From Leishmania infantum JPCM5 (Eukaryota; Euglenozoa; Kinetoplastea; Trypanosomatida; Trypanosomatidae): DNA of 64,000 nucleotides. The first letter of the stretch is position 1; every line of letters starts with the position of its first letter. The notes under the pieces are model-generated. The model did no database searches and had not been told where the DNA came from. It saw only the letters and a list, made by a program, of their open reading frames with translations. The position numbers and the translations under genes are program-made. Shown here piece by piece: positions 39,112-48,175 of the stretch. The DNA is taken from assembly GCF_000002875.2 (NCBI RefSeq), contig NC_009411.2, forward strand, positions 186,001 through 250,000, written 5' to 3'.

Positions 39112-40305
39112 AAATTTCAAGTGAGGTAGCATAAACCGTGCGGGCGAGAGATGGAGGGGGAGAGGGCAAGATAACTCGAGCACACTCTGTGCAGTAATCG
39201 CGGCGCGTTCTCTTTTTGGCGGGGGAGTTGCGAGGCGTGTGTGTGTTTTCAGCTGTTTGCAGGGAGTTGCCACGCTGCTAGTTTTGTTTTTTGCTTGTGG
39301 TTCATCTTGACGTATCCCCACCATCACTACTACCACCTGCTCCGCCCCGACCCCGCCACCTCTTTTTCTTGTTTCTCACCCTCGGAAGTTCGTGTTCTCA
39401 CTGCGTCGTTGGAGCGGAGGCGATAGACCTTCAAGCAGGGAGCGTGATCCTCCTCGAGCTGCCTGGGAATGGGGCCCTAAAATAGTGCCGAAAAGGGCAA
39501 GCGGAACGAAAAACAAAACAAAACCAGAGTGCAGCCCCATAGAAGTCTAGTGTAGAATGACGGAGAGGCTCGGCGTATGCTTGCCCGCGTCGTGTGCGAG
39601 CCACAGGAAGGATCGCACCACCGCTGTTGAGGGTGTATTTTGCGGTGTTCGTTGCAATACAGTCGCCGACAGACAGACATGGGTCTCCCATGCACTGACG
39701 TTTCTGTGTGCGTGTGTGTGGGGGGGGCGGGGGCGTCGGCGAAAAAGGGTCATCCGTGCCCGCCCAGTAGCGCGCTCCACGCCATCATTTCACTGGCCAC
39801 CACTTCCTCACATACCTCCGGCCTCTCGCTGCTTTTTTTTTCTTTAACCTGACGGTTTGCCTGCAACTATGTGCAAGGGTGCACGCGAGGTCTGCTTGCC
39901 TCCAGGCACATAGCGTACGAGGCAGAAAACGAAGAATAGCACATAGGGTAAGCTGAGCCTATACGCACCCCTGTATCTGCTTGCGTGTTCTCCTAGTACT
40001 GTGTTCCGCACGTTCATCTTTCGCATCATTAGAGAGGTAACAGGCGTTGGTGGTTTGGTGGTGTTGGGGGGAGGTTGTCCTTGCCGTTGTTTCTCTCTGT
40101 GTGTGTGTGTGTGCACCTCCGAGGGCAGCGTTGGTTTGCCGAAATCGTCGCGCCCCGTAACCCACCCCCGGCCTTGCGCGCGTTTCTCTCGCTTCCAACG
40201 TTGCCGATAGCGTCTCGCAGCGCACCACTGGCTCAGCCACGCACACGCATATACACACATCTATATATATATAAACTCTTTCACGCTATAGCAAAAAAGC
40301 AAGCC
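39112..40305. other. 1.2 kb spacer
   Basis: Contains G-rich runs near 39719-39733, (GT)n at 40099-40113 after a pyrimidine tract (possible acceptor AG 40122-40123, or AG 40209-40210 closer in), and an AT run at about 40262-40272 just upstream of the kinase start. No gene is seen. Confidence 0.7.
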
Positions 40306-41289
40306 ATGTCCGCGTCCGTGAACAACTTGGATGGTAAGCTGGACTTGGTAGACATCACGGCGTTGAGTGCCGCGTATGAGCCGGAGGAGGTGCTTGGCGA
40401 GGGCACGTACGGCATCGTGTTTCGGGCTCGCAACAAAGCAACCGGGGCCAAGTATGCCATCAAGAAGCTCCGGCTAGACGGCTTCTCGGAAGGCGTGCCA
40501 GCGACCACTATCCGCGAGGCGACTCTCTTACACGATCTCAACGACAACCCAAATGTGGTGAAGCTTCTAGATGTAGTGTGTAGTGACCATCGTGTCTACC
40601 TCGTTTTCGAGCTACTTGACGAGGACCTCCGAAGCTTTATCAAGCGGTACCGTCCCGTCAGCGGGCAGAAACCCACAAATGGCACAGCGGTGCCGCTCCA
40701 CCTTGTGCGGGAGTTTACGCGTCAGATTCTCTACGCGTTGTGGACATGCCACAACAACCGCATCCTACATCGAGACCTGAAGCCAGGCAACATCCTCGTG
40801 GCAAACTACCGCAGCAAGAATGGGGAGACGAAGTTCTACGTGAAGCTGGCCGACTTTGGGCTGGCACGCATGTTCGAGATGTCAGTGCAGACGTACACGC
40901 ACGAGGTCATGACCTTGTGGTATCGTTCCCCCGAGATTATTCTCGGCGATCGTCACTACACGCCGGCGGCAGATGTGTGGTCAGTGGGCTGCATCGTCGC
41001 GGAGATGATTCTCGGCTATTCCCTCTTTCGTGGCGAGAACTGGCGCGACCAGCTGGACAAGGTCTTCTACGTTGTGGGCACTCCGACGGAGCAGACGTGG
41101 CCCGGTGTCACGAAGCTGCCTGGATACGACCGCAACTTCAAGGTTTACCACGTGGCACCCCTGCCGACGCGGCTGCGCGACTACGACGAGAAAGCGGTAG
41201 AGTTCATTGCCTACTTGCTTGTCACGAACCCGAAGCTTCGGCCCACGATTCCGGAAATCCTGGAACACCCCTTTATGAAGGATGCGTAG
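40306..41289 (+). CDS. CDC2-related (cyclin-dependent) protein kinase
   Basis: A complete 327-residue CMGC kinase. It shows the Gly loop GEGTYG with Thr34-Tyr35 (equivalents of inhibitory CDK Thr14-Tyr15), Lys53, a PSTAIRE-type helix reading PATTIRE (65-71), catalytic HRDLKPGN (Asp157), DFG (183-185), T-loop YTHE with Thr198, the TLWYRSPE motif, and DVWSVGC. All catalytic residues are present, so it should be active when cyclin-bound and T-loop phosphorylated. A short insertion (about 167-176) separates the catalytic loop from DFG, and another (about 119-130) lies before the helix leading to the catalytic loop. It belongs to the trypanosomatid CRK family. CRK6 is my best guess from its RFC neighbour, but I cannot fix the number from sequence. 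The frame is open 77 codons upstream, but that part is low complexity. Confidence 0.95.
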   Translation: MSASVNNLDGKLDLVDITALSAAYEPEEVLGEGTYGIVFRARNKATGAKYAIKKLRLDGFSEGVPATTIREATLLHDLNDNPNVVKLLDVVCSDHRVYLVFELLDEDLRSFIKRYRPVSGQKPTNGTAVPLHLVREFTRQILYALWTCHNNRILHRDLKPGNILVANYRSKNGETKFYVKLADFGLARMFEMSVQTYTHEVMTLWYRSPEIILGDRHYTPAADVWSVGCIVAEMILGYSLFRGENWRDQLDKVFYVVGTPTEQTWPGVTKLPGYDRNFKVYHVAPLPTRLRDYDEKAVEFIAYLLVTNPKLRPTIPEILEHPFMKDA

Positions 41290-42663
41290 CGCATCTCCTT
41301 TGATTATTCATGCCTTGCCCAATGCGGCGCTGCCCCGGTGCTGTTCTGTTCTTGTCTGCCTCTTCTGGGGTGCCTTTGCCACCTTACCTGTTCCTGACCG
41401 GAGACGCTGATGTGCCGTCGTTGTGTCGCGTGCGTGCGCCTCACCTCTAAGTGACTGGCTCGATCCAGTGACGGTTGTGCTGGCAGACGTGTATGACCTG
41501 CTCTCGGGGGTGGGGTGAGGCAGACACGTACCCCCCCCCACACACACACACACACGCGCGCACACACACACGTGGATACGAGGTCTTGCTCTTCTTGCAG
41601 GTTGTCCCGTGCAAGCGCTTTGTCTCCCACGGGTAGTGCTGGGGCTTCTAATCGTGCCGCGAGCCGCCTCGTGCGCCTGCATTGTGGCTGAGGTGAGATG
41701 CCCTGGTGGGCCTCCGCGACTTTTTTCTTTTATTGCCCCATTGTCTTGCGCTGGCGTAGAGCCGCCCCCTCGTCTCCAACTCCGGAACACGTGCCGTGTC
41801 GTTCTTGTGCAACGGGAAAAGAAAGGGTCTCGCCTTGTGGAAGGGTAAAGGCAAGACCACCCCCTTCTCGTGCCCCCGCTACACGCTTGCATTGCACAAG
41901 AGCGAGGCAGGAACGCCCCTTCCTTTTCATCTCGTGGCTATGTTTGCTCTGGCCCACAGGATGGGAGGGCGGGGCAAGAATCTCTTGGCTGCTGGGCGTC
42001 AGCCCGTGCGTTAGATGTCCGCCTTGCCTGCTTTGTTGAGGAGTGCCGGATGAATTGAAGGGAGGGTGAGGCGGCAGTTATGGCGTTTGCGCTCTTGATA
42101 CCACTAAACTGCCCCACAGTCGATATGAGCGAATGAGGGCGTTCCTCGTGCCACTGGATCGGCTCCTTGCCCATCACTCTGGCCATGCGTCGCATGTGAA
42201 GGCGACCGCCCTTTTTCCTTGCGCGCGCCTCTGCCCACTCCTTTCGGATTACTTCTCGCTCTCTGTTCTCTCTGTGTGTGCGCGCATGTGTCCGCGCGTC
42301 ATCATGCGAATCCCCAACCTCCGCAGTGCTCTCCGCAAACACGCACGTGCACACCCACGCTCACACGCACATACAAAGCCGATACGCACGCGCGGTCCCG
42401 CTGTCGTGGCGTCGTCTCTTGTCGTGTACTCCGCTGGCCTCCTCACTGCTGCTCCGGTATCGAGACTGCGCACCGCCCCCGCTCGCCCTCCGGACAGACT
42501 TGGACACGAGGCACCGTTGCGGAGAGGTTTGGCGCTCGCGCTTGTGGACCACAGCCACATGGTGGTACCCGGTACGTGCATGTATTCAACTTGCGGATGG
42601 TGGGAGAGAAGCAGCCATTGACCCTGTCGCGGACTTGTCCCTTAAAGAGGCAGAGCAGCGCGA
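41290..42663. other. 1.4 kb spacer
   Basis: A C9 run followed by (CA)n and (CG)n alternation at 41531-41571, plus CT tracts (42240-42285) that could feed an acceptor for the RING gene (for example AG 42325-42326). No credible gene. Confidence 0.7.
41531..41571. repeat. C-run plus (CA)n/(CG)n microsatellite
   Basis: Nine C, then CA repeats, a short CG alternation, and CA repeats again. The alternating purine-pyrimidine run could adopt Z-DNA. No function is shown. Confidence 0.8.
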
Positions 42664-44313
42664 ATGAGCTCATCATCGCCGTCTCAGTCGCCTGCATCGA
42701 GTTCGGTAGTGCCGGAGCGGGGTTACGTGACTGCGAGCGCGGCCCCGGCAACGTCTCCGGCAGCGCTAGTGGAGTCGACGGAGAAGTATGAGAACATCTG
42801 CGGGATTTGCCTCACCGACATCCACCCGGTCGACAACCCGCGGGGGCGCCTCAACTCGTGTGGCCATCTCTTCTGCTCGTATTGCATCAAAGAGTGGGCC
42901 AAGAACACGAATGTGTGCCCAAACTGCAAGGCGCGATTCACGCGCATCTACACCTTTCACGCGGACTCGGGAAAGGAGGAGGAGACGAAGGTGCGCAAGC
43001 GCAACTATGTTGCGTGGGAGACCTCTTACTACGACGAGGAGGGGGAGGACGACGCAGTCAACGAGGAGGCGCTGCTGAATAGCGTACTGTGTGATGTGTG
43101 CAAGAAGTCCGACAATGCGGCGCGTATGATTTTCTGCGACCGGCGCCAATGTGTCTACACCGCCCACCTTGACTGCCTCGGCTTGGCGGAGCGGCCCATA
43201 ACGTTTTTGTGCGCCGCCTGCAGGAAGTTGCGGGAGGAGGAAGGGGACGACCATGTACCGTTGGCACAAACCTTCAGCGCGGCGTCGTTTGCTGCTGCTT
43301 CGCCGGAGCCACCCGTGCCACCGACGCCGGTGACAGTGGCAGCGGCACCGACGCGACGCCGAGCGACGGCACGTGCAGCTCCGACACCTGCCGTAGCTGC
43401 ACAGACGCGAGCTACCGTTGCTGCAGTCGACACGTGCGGTGGTGGTCCAAGTGCGGAGGCTCCCACGAGTGTGTCCTCTCGTCTGGCATCGACTTCGACA
43501 GTGACGGCTGCCCCCAGGAGTCGTATGCCTCGAATGACCAACAACTCCTCTGTGGAATGCCCGAGCGACCGCCGAAGCTCCTCCTCGGCGTCGTCGTCGG
43601 CGTCTATGCGGACGGAGCCTTCGACGGTGCCGCGTGTCCGCATCGACTTTTCGAAGCCGCATCTGCCCCTAATGACCCCGGCCACGACGACGTCGCAGCC
43701 GAGTTCGAGACACATCCCTACGCCTCTGCACACGGAGGTTGCCAGCGCGGCGGACCAGGAATACTACTTCCTCGCCCCCGTATCGCATGCCGTTGCAGCT
43801 ATGATTGAGCTGAACCGGGTGAAGCAGGCGCGCGCGGCAGCGGCGCAGACCCGACTTCAGCGCGAGCGTGCCAAGGCAGAGCGCCTGCAAGCGGCGTACG
43901 ATGCCCACCGCAGTGATCTACTCCCGAGTGGCGCCCGGAAGAGAGCCCATCGCAGCGTGGCGGATGAGGTGATCGCAGAGCTCGAGTCGGCAGAGGAGGA
44001 GTTTCGTGATCCGCAGCAGAGGCGCCTGATGGAGGAGCGCATGGTGCGTAAGTGGGCCGCCGACATACTCCCCGTGCTACGACGCCGGCGCTACATAGAA
44101 GGCGACACCGCCACGGCGGAGAGTGATTTGTGGGCACAGGCGATCTCGCAGGCTCGCACAATGGTGCGCCAGAAGCTGGGGGCGAAGAGTGAATCGCTGC
44201 GGCGCCGACGTGAGCAACTTGTGCGTGCGCAGGCACACCGAGAGGCAGCGGCGCTAGCGAAGCTCGCGCGCATTATTGCACAGCACCGAGAAGGCTCGCT
44301 GAGAGCGGACTAG
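42664..44313 (+). CDS. RING finger plus PHD finger protein, likely E3 ubiquitin ligase
   Basis: A 549-residue protein. A C3HC4 RING finger uses Cys46, Cys49, Cys66, His68, Cys71, Cys74, Cys85 and Cys88. A PHD-type C4HC3 finger follows with Cys143, Cys146, Cys158, Cys163, His168, Cys171, Cys183 and Cys186. An acidic linker (~120-138) joins them. Residues ~200-370 are Ala/Ser/Thr/Pro rich and probably disordered; the C-terminus (~375-549) is a charged helical region. The RING-then-PHD order recalls PHRF1-type proteins, which join ubiquitin ligation to chromatin reading; a nuclear role is inferred. The PHD lacks an obvious aromatic cage before its third ligand, so methyl-lysine binding is doubtful. 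ATG 42664 is the first in-frame start. Confidence 0.9.
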   Translation: MSSSSPSQSPASSSVVPERGYVTASAAPATSPAALVESTEKYENICGICLTDIHPVDNPRGRLNSCGHLFCSYCIKEWAKNTNVCPNCKARFTRIYTFHADSGKEEETKVRKRNYVAWETSYYDEEGEDDAVNEEALLNSVLCDVCKKSDNAARMIFCDRRQCVYTAHLDCLGLAERPITFLCAACRKLREEEGDDHVPLAQTFSAASFAAASPEPPVPPTPVTVAAAPTRRRATARAAPTPAVAAQTRATVAAVDTCGGGPSAEAPTSVSSRLASTSTVTAAPRSRMPRMTNNSSVECPSDRRSSSSASSSASMRTEPSTVPRVRIDFSKPHLPLMTPATTTSQPSSRHIPTPLHTEVASAADQEYYFLAPVSHAVAAMIELNRVKQARAAAAQTRLQRERAKAERLQAAYDAHRSDLLPSGARKRAHRSVADEVIAELESAEEEFRDPQQRRLMEERMVRKWAADILPVLRRRRYIEGDTATAESDLWAQAISQARTMVRQKLGAKSESLRRRREQLVRAQAHREAAALAKLARIIAQHREGSLRAD

Positions 44314-45099
44314 TCCGCTGCACCATGTGATGCCTTTGGCCGAAGCTTGCGGCACTGCTCGCAACGGTGAAACAAAACGGCGCACCGAAGCCGTGCACCT
44401 GCACAGACGGTTCTGGTGCTGGGCAGAGACGCGTGCGGGGTAATATGATGGCATGTATTCTGTCTTGGCTGTTACGGCGCGCACAATCCTCTCCCTTCCT
44501 GCGGAGTACTGCTCGCCTCACCCGCGTGAGGCCCCGAGCCGGAAGGAGAAATGAAACAGCAGAAGAAAAACTGACTGTGGACCTCCAGCGGTGCGTATAA
44601 AACCGCGTAGACGACCGCGCCACCTTTGGCCCTCCACCTTCCCACGGACACTCACGCGCAGCGCAAAATCGTATGTCGCTGGGCATGTGCACTGCGGCGT
44701 TTTGTCTTGGCGGCGCACCTCGCGGATGCTTTGTCTTCTCCTTCAGTTGTTGTGGCCAAACGCGGTACTTGGTGCGCCCATGATGGGCTGCCCATACCCA
44801 CCACCTCCACCTTCCCCTCCCCCCTACACACGCGCGCGTGCCCCTATGGCCGATGGCACCGGTGCCGTGCTCGCCTTCCTGCCACATCGCTCATTCGCTC
44901 TGTTTTTCTCCACGTCGCGGCGGACATTCTAAACGCGCCGTGTTGCGTTTGCCGCCGCTCTCGCCTCACAGGAGCGCGCGACGACGCCTTGCACGCTTGT
45001 GCGCGGAGCCTCAGCTACTCGCCACACATACATCCAGCGCATAAGACTACATCTTGGAATCCATAAATATATAGACAGGGGAAAGAGTTGGCGGCGTCC
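44314..45099. other. 0.8 kb spacer
   Basis: 3' UTR of the RING/PHD gene and 5' UTR of the next gene. A probable acceptor lies at 44970-44971 and a short AT patch at 45065-45073. No gene is seen. Confidence 0.7.
44941..44971 (+). promoter_or_regulatory. Candidate trans-splice acceptor for the SMU1-like gene
   Basis: Pyrimidine-rich tract ending CTCACAG with AG at 44970-44971, about 130 bases before the ATG at 45100. Confidence 0.45.
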
Positions 45100-47190
45100 A
45101 TGGCGTCTCCGTCTTCCGTGCCGTCCTCGTCTCGGGTCATTCCGCATGAGCGAGTGCTGCAGTGTGTGTACGAGTTCCTGGACGAGAACGGCTACCAGCA
45201 AGCCCTGCGTGCACTGCAAGCGGAGTCGAAGGTACCGTATAACGTCATCCGTGTGAAGTCTGATGGAGCCGGCGGCTCAGCTGGTGCTGCCCAGGCATCT
45301 CTCTCGGGGAAGCGAAATAGCGCGAAGGGGTTTGCGGCGGCATCGGAGCGCAACTTGGAAGAGGCAGTGATGGAGGGCAGCTGGGCGGAAGTGCTGCACG
45401 TGTACGTGGACGGGCTCCTGCTTCCGGAGGAGATCAAGGCAACGCTGTACGAGGTTATTCTCGAAGAGATGGTGGAACTTCACGGTCTCGCACCGGCAGC
45501 CCGCTCGCTGCTGCTGAACGCGCCGGTCTTCCAGCTCATGAAGGCGGACACTCCAGCGCGCTACATCCGCCTCGAAAAGATGGTTGAACACGGGCAGCGC
45601 ACCATGAGCGAGTGCACCCTCAGCAACGCAGCCACTCGCCATGTCACGCCGGAAATGCTTCACAGGAGAACAGCTCTGCTTCAGCAGCTGAAAACAGCGA
45701 TCCGCTTCACGTCGGAGGCCCCGATCGGACGTTTGGCGGCTGCCCTGGCCCGCGCTGCCGCTGCTGACTTCGGCGGGGCGGACAGCCGTGAACGCAAGGC
45801 CGACTCCTCGTCTGCAGTGCCCCTTCCGAACGGCGGGCCAAGGCTGTCGGCTGAGGTCACGAGCGTGGCAGCGAGATCGCGCAAACGCGATCGGGAGCCG
45901 ACGCTGCCTGGCGACGCCGCGTGGGCCGATACCTTTCTTCAGTACCCTCTTGCAGCGCCGAAGGAAATACGGCGGCGGTTGCCGTACGCGGGCGACCGCG
46001 CCGCGTGCTGCTGTGCCCCACTGTTGAGTGCGAGCGAGGAGCTGCTCATCGTTGGCTGTGCCAACGGCGCAGTCGAGTTCGTTAGCGTGAAGGCAGGCGA
46101 GAGCATTGGTAACCCGCTGCGGCACTCGGATGGGGTGCTGTGCATGACGCGAGACACCACGGACAGGGCGGCGCCGTCGCCAGACTGGCTCGCCGTCGGC
46201 TATCGCGATGGGTGGGTGAAGGTGTACAACATTGACAGTCGCAAACTGGTGCGCCGCTTCGAGAAGGCGCATACAATGGGCATCACGGCGGTCTTTTTTT
46301 CCGGCCCGCGAAACGCGGCATCCCTGTTCGGCCACCGCTCCTTCATTGTAACAGGCTCCTTCGATGGCGGGGTTAAGGTGCTCGACATCGCGACTGGGGC
46401 CGTGGTGCAGACGGTTGCTAACTGCCATGCCAGCGCGTTTGTGCATGCACTGGTTCCACTGGAGTGCCGAGGCACTGTCGTCGACACGCTGCGGTATTGC
46501 TTCCTTAGCAGCGGCAATGACGGGACTGTGTCTGTATGGCGCCTGGAAGACAGGCGGGAGGAAGGGGCTGAGGTCGCCAGTAGGGTGGAAGTGCTGCGCG
46601 TGCAGGGGGCCGTTCCCCTTGGGCGGATTCACCACGAACTGCGCGACGCCGTCCCTTCCCAGCTCTATACACTCCCATATGTCGAGGATGCGGCGCATGG
46701 CGCAACTGCAACGAGCGACTCCACTAGTATCCCCGCAACGACGACGCAAGACGCGCTTGTGCTCACTCGCGCCGGCAAGGCATGTGTCGTCCGCGTCACC
46801 GTAACGGACGACGGCAACCGCTACTTCTGCGCCTCTCTTCAAGCGCTGTGCATCATCGCGACTGCACAGCCGCTGCGCTCTGCGTTTCCGCACGTGCACA
46901 CGGTCGTCTCCATGTCCGTCCCACTGCTCACCCTTTACGCCGCCGACTGCGAAGGCACCGTCAGTCTGCACAACATCGAGATGAAGTGGTACAACGACGA
47001 GCAGTGGTCTGAGTTTGGCGGTTGCATGCGAGTAAGCAGCGCGGCTGACCAAAGCGCCGTGGTGATTGTGGAGGCGGGGAAGTCCCTAAAAGACCTGCAG
47101 CTGACGTGCATCTGGTCGTCGACACAGCACCAGCCGTCGAGTGTAGTAGCCTACAGCGCGTCTCTGCCAGCCATCTACGACATGCACTAG
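45100..47190 (+). CDS. SMU1: LisH/CTLH and WD40 protein, probable splicing factor SMU1
   Basis: A 696-residue protein. A LisH motif lies at ~17-42 (VLQCVYEFLDENGYQQALRA). A CTLH-like helical region (~82-155) includes EMVELHGLAPAARSLL and PARYIRLEKM, lining up with ELRELGAARSLL and PERYIHLENL of human SMU1. A polar Ala-rich linker (~210-280) precedes WD40-type repeats; the segment RKLVRRFEKAHTMGIT strongly recalls SMU1 QCLRRFERAHSKGVT. SMU1 works with RED in the spliceosomal B complex. In a trypanosomatid it would serve trans-splicing and the few cis introns; that is inference. Later WD repeats are hard to delimit. The first ATG is 45100; the frame also opens 12 bases earlier at a TTG, which is unlikely to be used. 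Confidence 0.82.
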   Translation: MASPSSVPSSSRVIPHERVLQCVYEFLDENGYQQALRALQAESKVPYNVIRVKSDGAGGSAGAAQASLSGKRNSAKGFAAASERNLEEAVMEGSWAEVLHVYVDGLLLPEEIKATLYEVILEEMVELHGLAPAARSLLLNAPVFQLMKADTPARYIRLEKMVEHGQRTMSECTLSNAATRHVTPEMLHRRTALLQQLKTAIRFTSEAPIGRLAAALARAAAADFGGADSRERKADSSSAVPLPNGGPRLSAEVTSVAARSRKRDREPTLPGDAAWADTFLQYPLAAPKEIRRRLPYAGDRAACCCAPLLSASEELLIVGCANGAVEFVSVKAGESIGNPLRHSDGVLCMTRDTTDRAAPSPDWLAVGYRDGWVKVYNIDSRKLVRRFEKAHTMGITAVFFSGPRNAASLFGHRSFIVTGSFDGGVKVLDIATGAVVQTVANCHASAFVHALVPLECRGTVVDTLRYCFLSSGNDGTVSVWRLEDRREEGAEVASRVEVLRVQGAVPLGRIHHELRDAVPSQLYTLPYVEDAAHGATATSDSTSIPATTTQDALVLTRAGKACVVRVTVTDDGNRYFCASLQALCIIATAQPLRSAFPHVHTVVSMSVPLLTLYAADCEGTVSLHNIEMKWYNDEQWSEFGGCMRVSSAADQSAVVIVEAGKSLKDLQLTCIWSSTQHQPSSVVAYSASLPAIYDMH

Positions 47191-48175
47191 TGCGCGAAGT
47201 TGAGAACAGGCTGAGATGATGATAGGGAAGGGGGAAGGAAAGGCGTGGGGCGCATCCCCGCACGAGAGACACCAGATGCGGCGGTCCGCCCCAGGCCCTC
47301 CCTCCCAACAAGGGGGATGGCAGGCGCTCCTGGTGATGCGTCACTGCAGAGAGGAGAGTGCGGACGAGAAATGCGTCTCCAGGGCTACCGCTGCGCAGCT
47401 AATGGTCGATCTTGTTGTTGCATCCCTATGGGACTGACTCCTTTCACCGCTGAATGGCCTTTGCTGTGTGGTGATGCTGTGGAATTGCTGACTGCGGCCA
47501 CGCTGCCGGCTCGCTGATGGTGGCAACCGTACTGAGGCACAACACGAAAAACAAAGCTGAGGCGCCACACGCACACACAGCACGTGTGTAAGAGAGGGAA
47601 CGAAAACGCGGCTCTGTGCGTGTGCCGCGCGTGCTTGGGTGTGGTGTGCACAGTTGCTGCACTCTGTGTACGCTGTCTCCACTATCTTTCCTCTATGCAC
47701 AGGCGCACATCATGAGGGAGGGGCGTTGCTCTCTCTCTCTCTTTGCCTCTGGCTCTGAGCATGTCGCCCCTGTGCGAGCGGGTTCCTTGCGATCCCCCTG
47801 CTTCTCTTCACGGCGGGATACGGAGGAAGGGCCGGCCGTTGTACATGGTGCAGAGTCTCTATGCTCTCTCTCCCTCTTACTTTTTTTTCTTGGCCGTATG
47901 CGCTGGTGAGGACGGCGCTTCGTCGTTGCCTTTTCGGCGCCCCACCCCACCCCCGACCTCTTTTCCCCACCTCTCCCGCGTTGACGTTCTCTCCCTCTCT
48001 CGACGCCAGGATAGCCACGGCTCCTACGGCGTGCGGCTTTGTGTGCGTGCGCGCACAGCATACGCCTGCCCGCGTGCAGAGCTCCGGCGCCCTGCCACCC
48101 GAACACAGGTTCTCTCTCTTTATTTTCACAGACAGCCCCTGTGCGTGTGTCTGCCCCCGTGCCGCCGTCGCTGAG
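47191..48175. other. 1.0 kb spacer
   Basis: GC-rich then T/C-rich. The frame of the next gene is open from 47861, but that part is pyrimidine-derived low complexity and lies upstream of the probable acceptor at 48130-48131. No separate gene. Confidence 0.7.
48109..48131 (+). promoter_or_regulatory. Probable trans-splice acceptor for DNAAF3
   Basis: CT tract followed by TATTTTCACAG with AG at 48130-48131, about 45 bases before ATG 48176. It fixes the start downstream of the longer open frame. Confidence 0.6.

Noticed and set aside
40075..40305. N-terminal extension of the CDC2-related kinase by 77 codons
   Set aside because: Translation of a GT/CT-rich leader. The kinase domain begins shortly after ATG 40306.
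43209..43808. 199-codon overlapping + frame inside the RING/PHD gene
   Set aside because: Out of frame with the supported gene, and rich in Cys/Gly from codon-shifted Ala/Thr/Ser codons. A shadow.
45277..47052. 591-codon minus-strand frame opposite the SMU1-like gene
   Set aside because: The + strand frame has LisH, CTLH and WD40 features. The antisense product is compositionally odd and would be the only minus-strand gene here.
47861..48175. N-terminal extension of DNAAF3 by 105 codons
   Set aside because: The extension is pyrimidine-derived low complexity and lies mostly upstream of a strong splice acceptor at 48130-48131. Homology begins just after ATG 48176.
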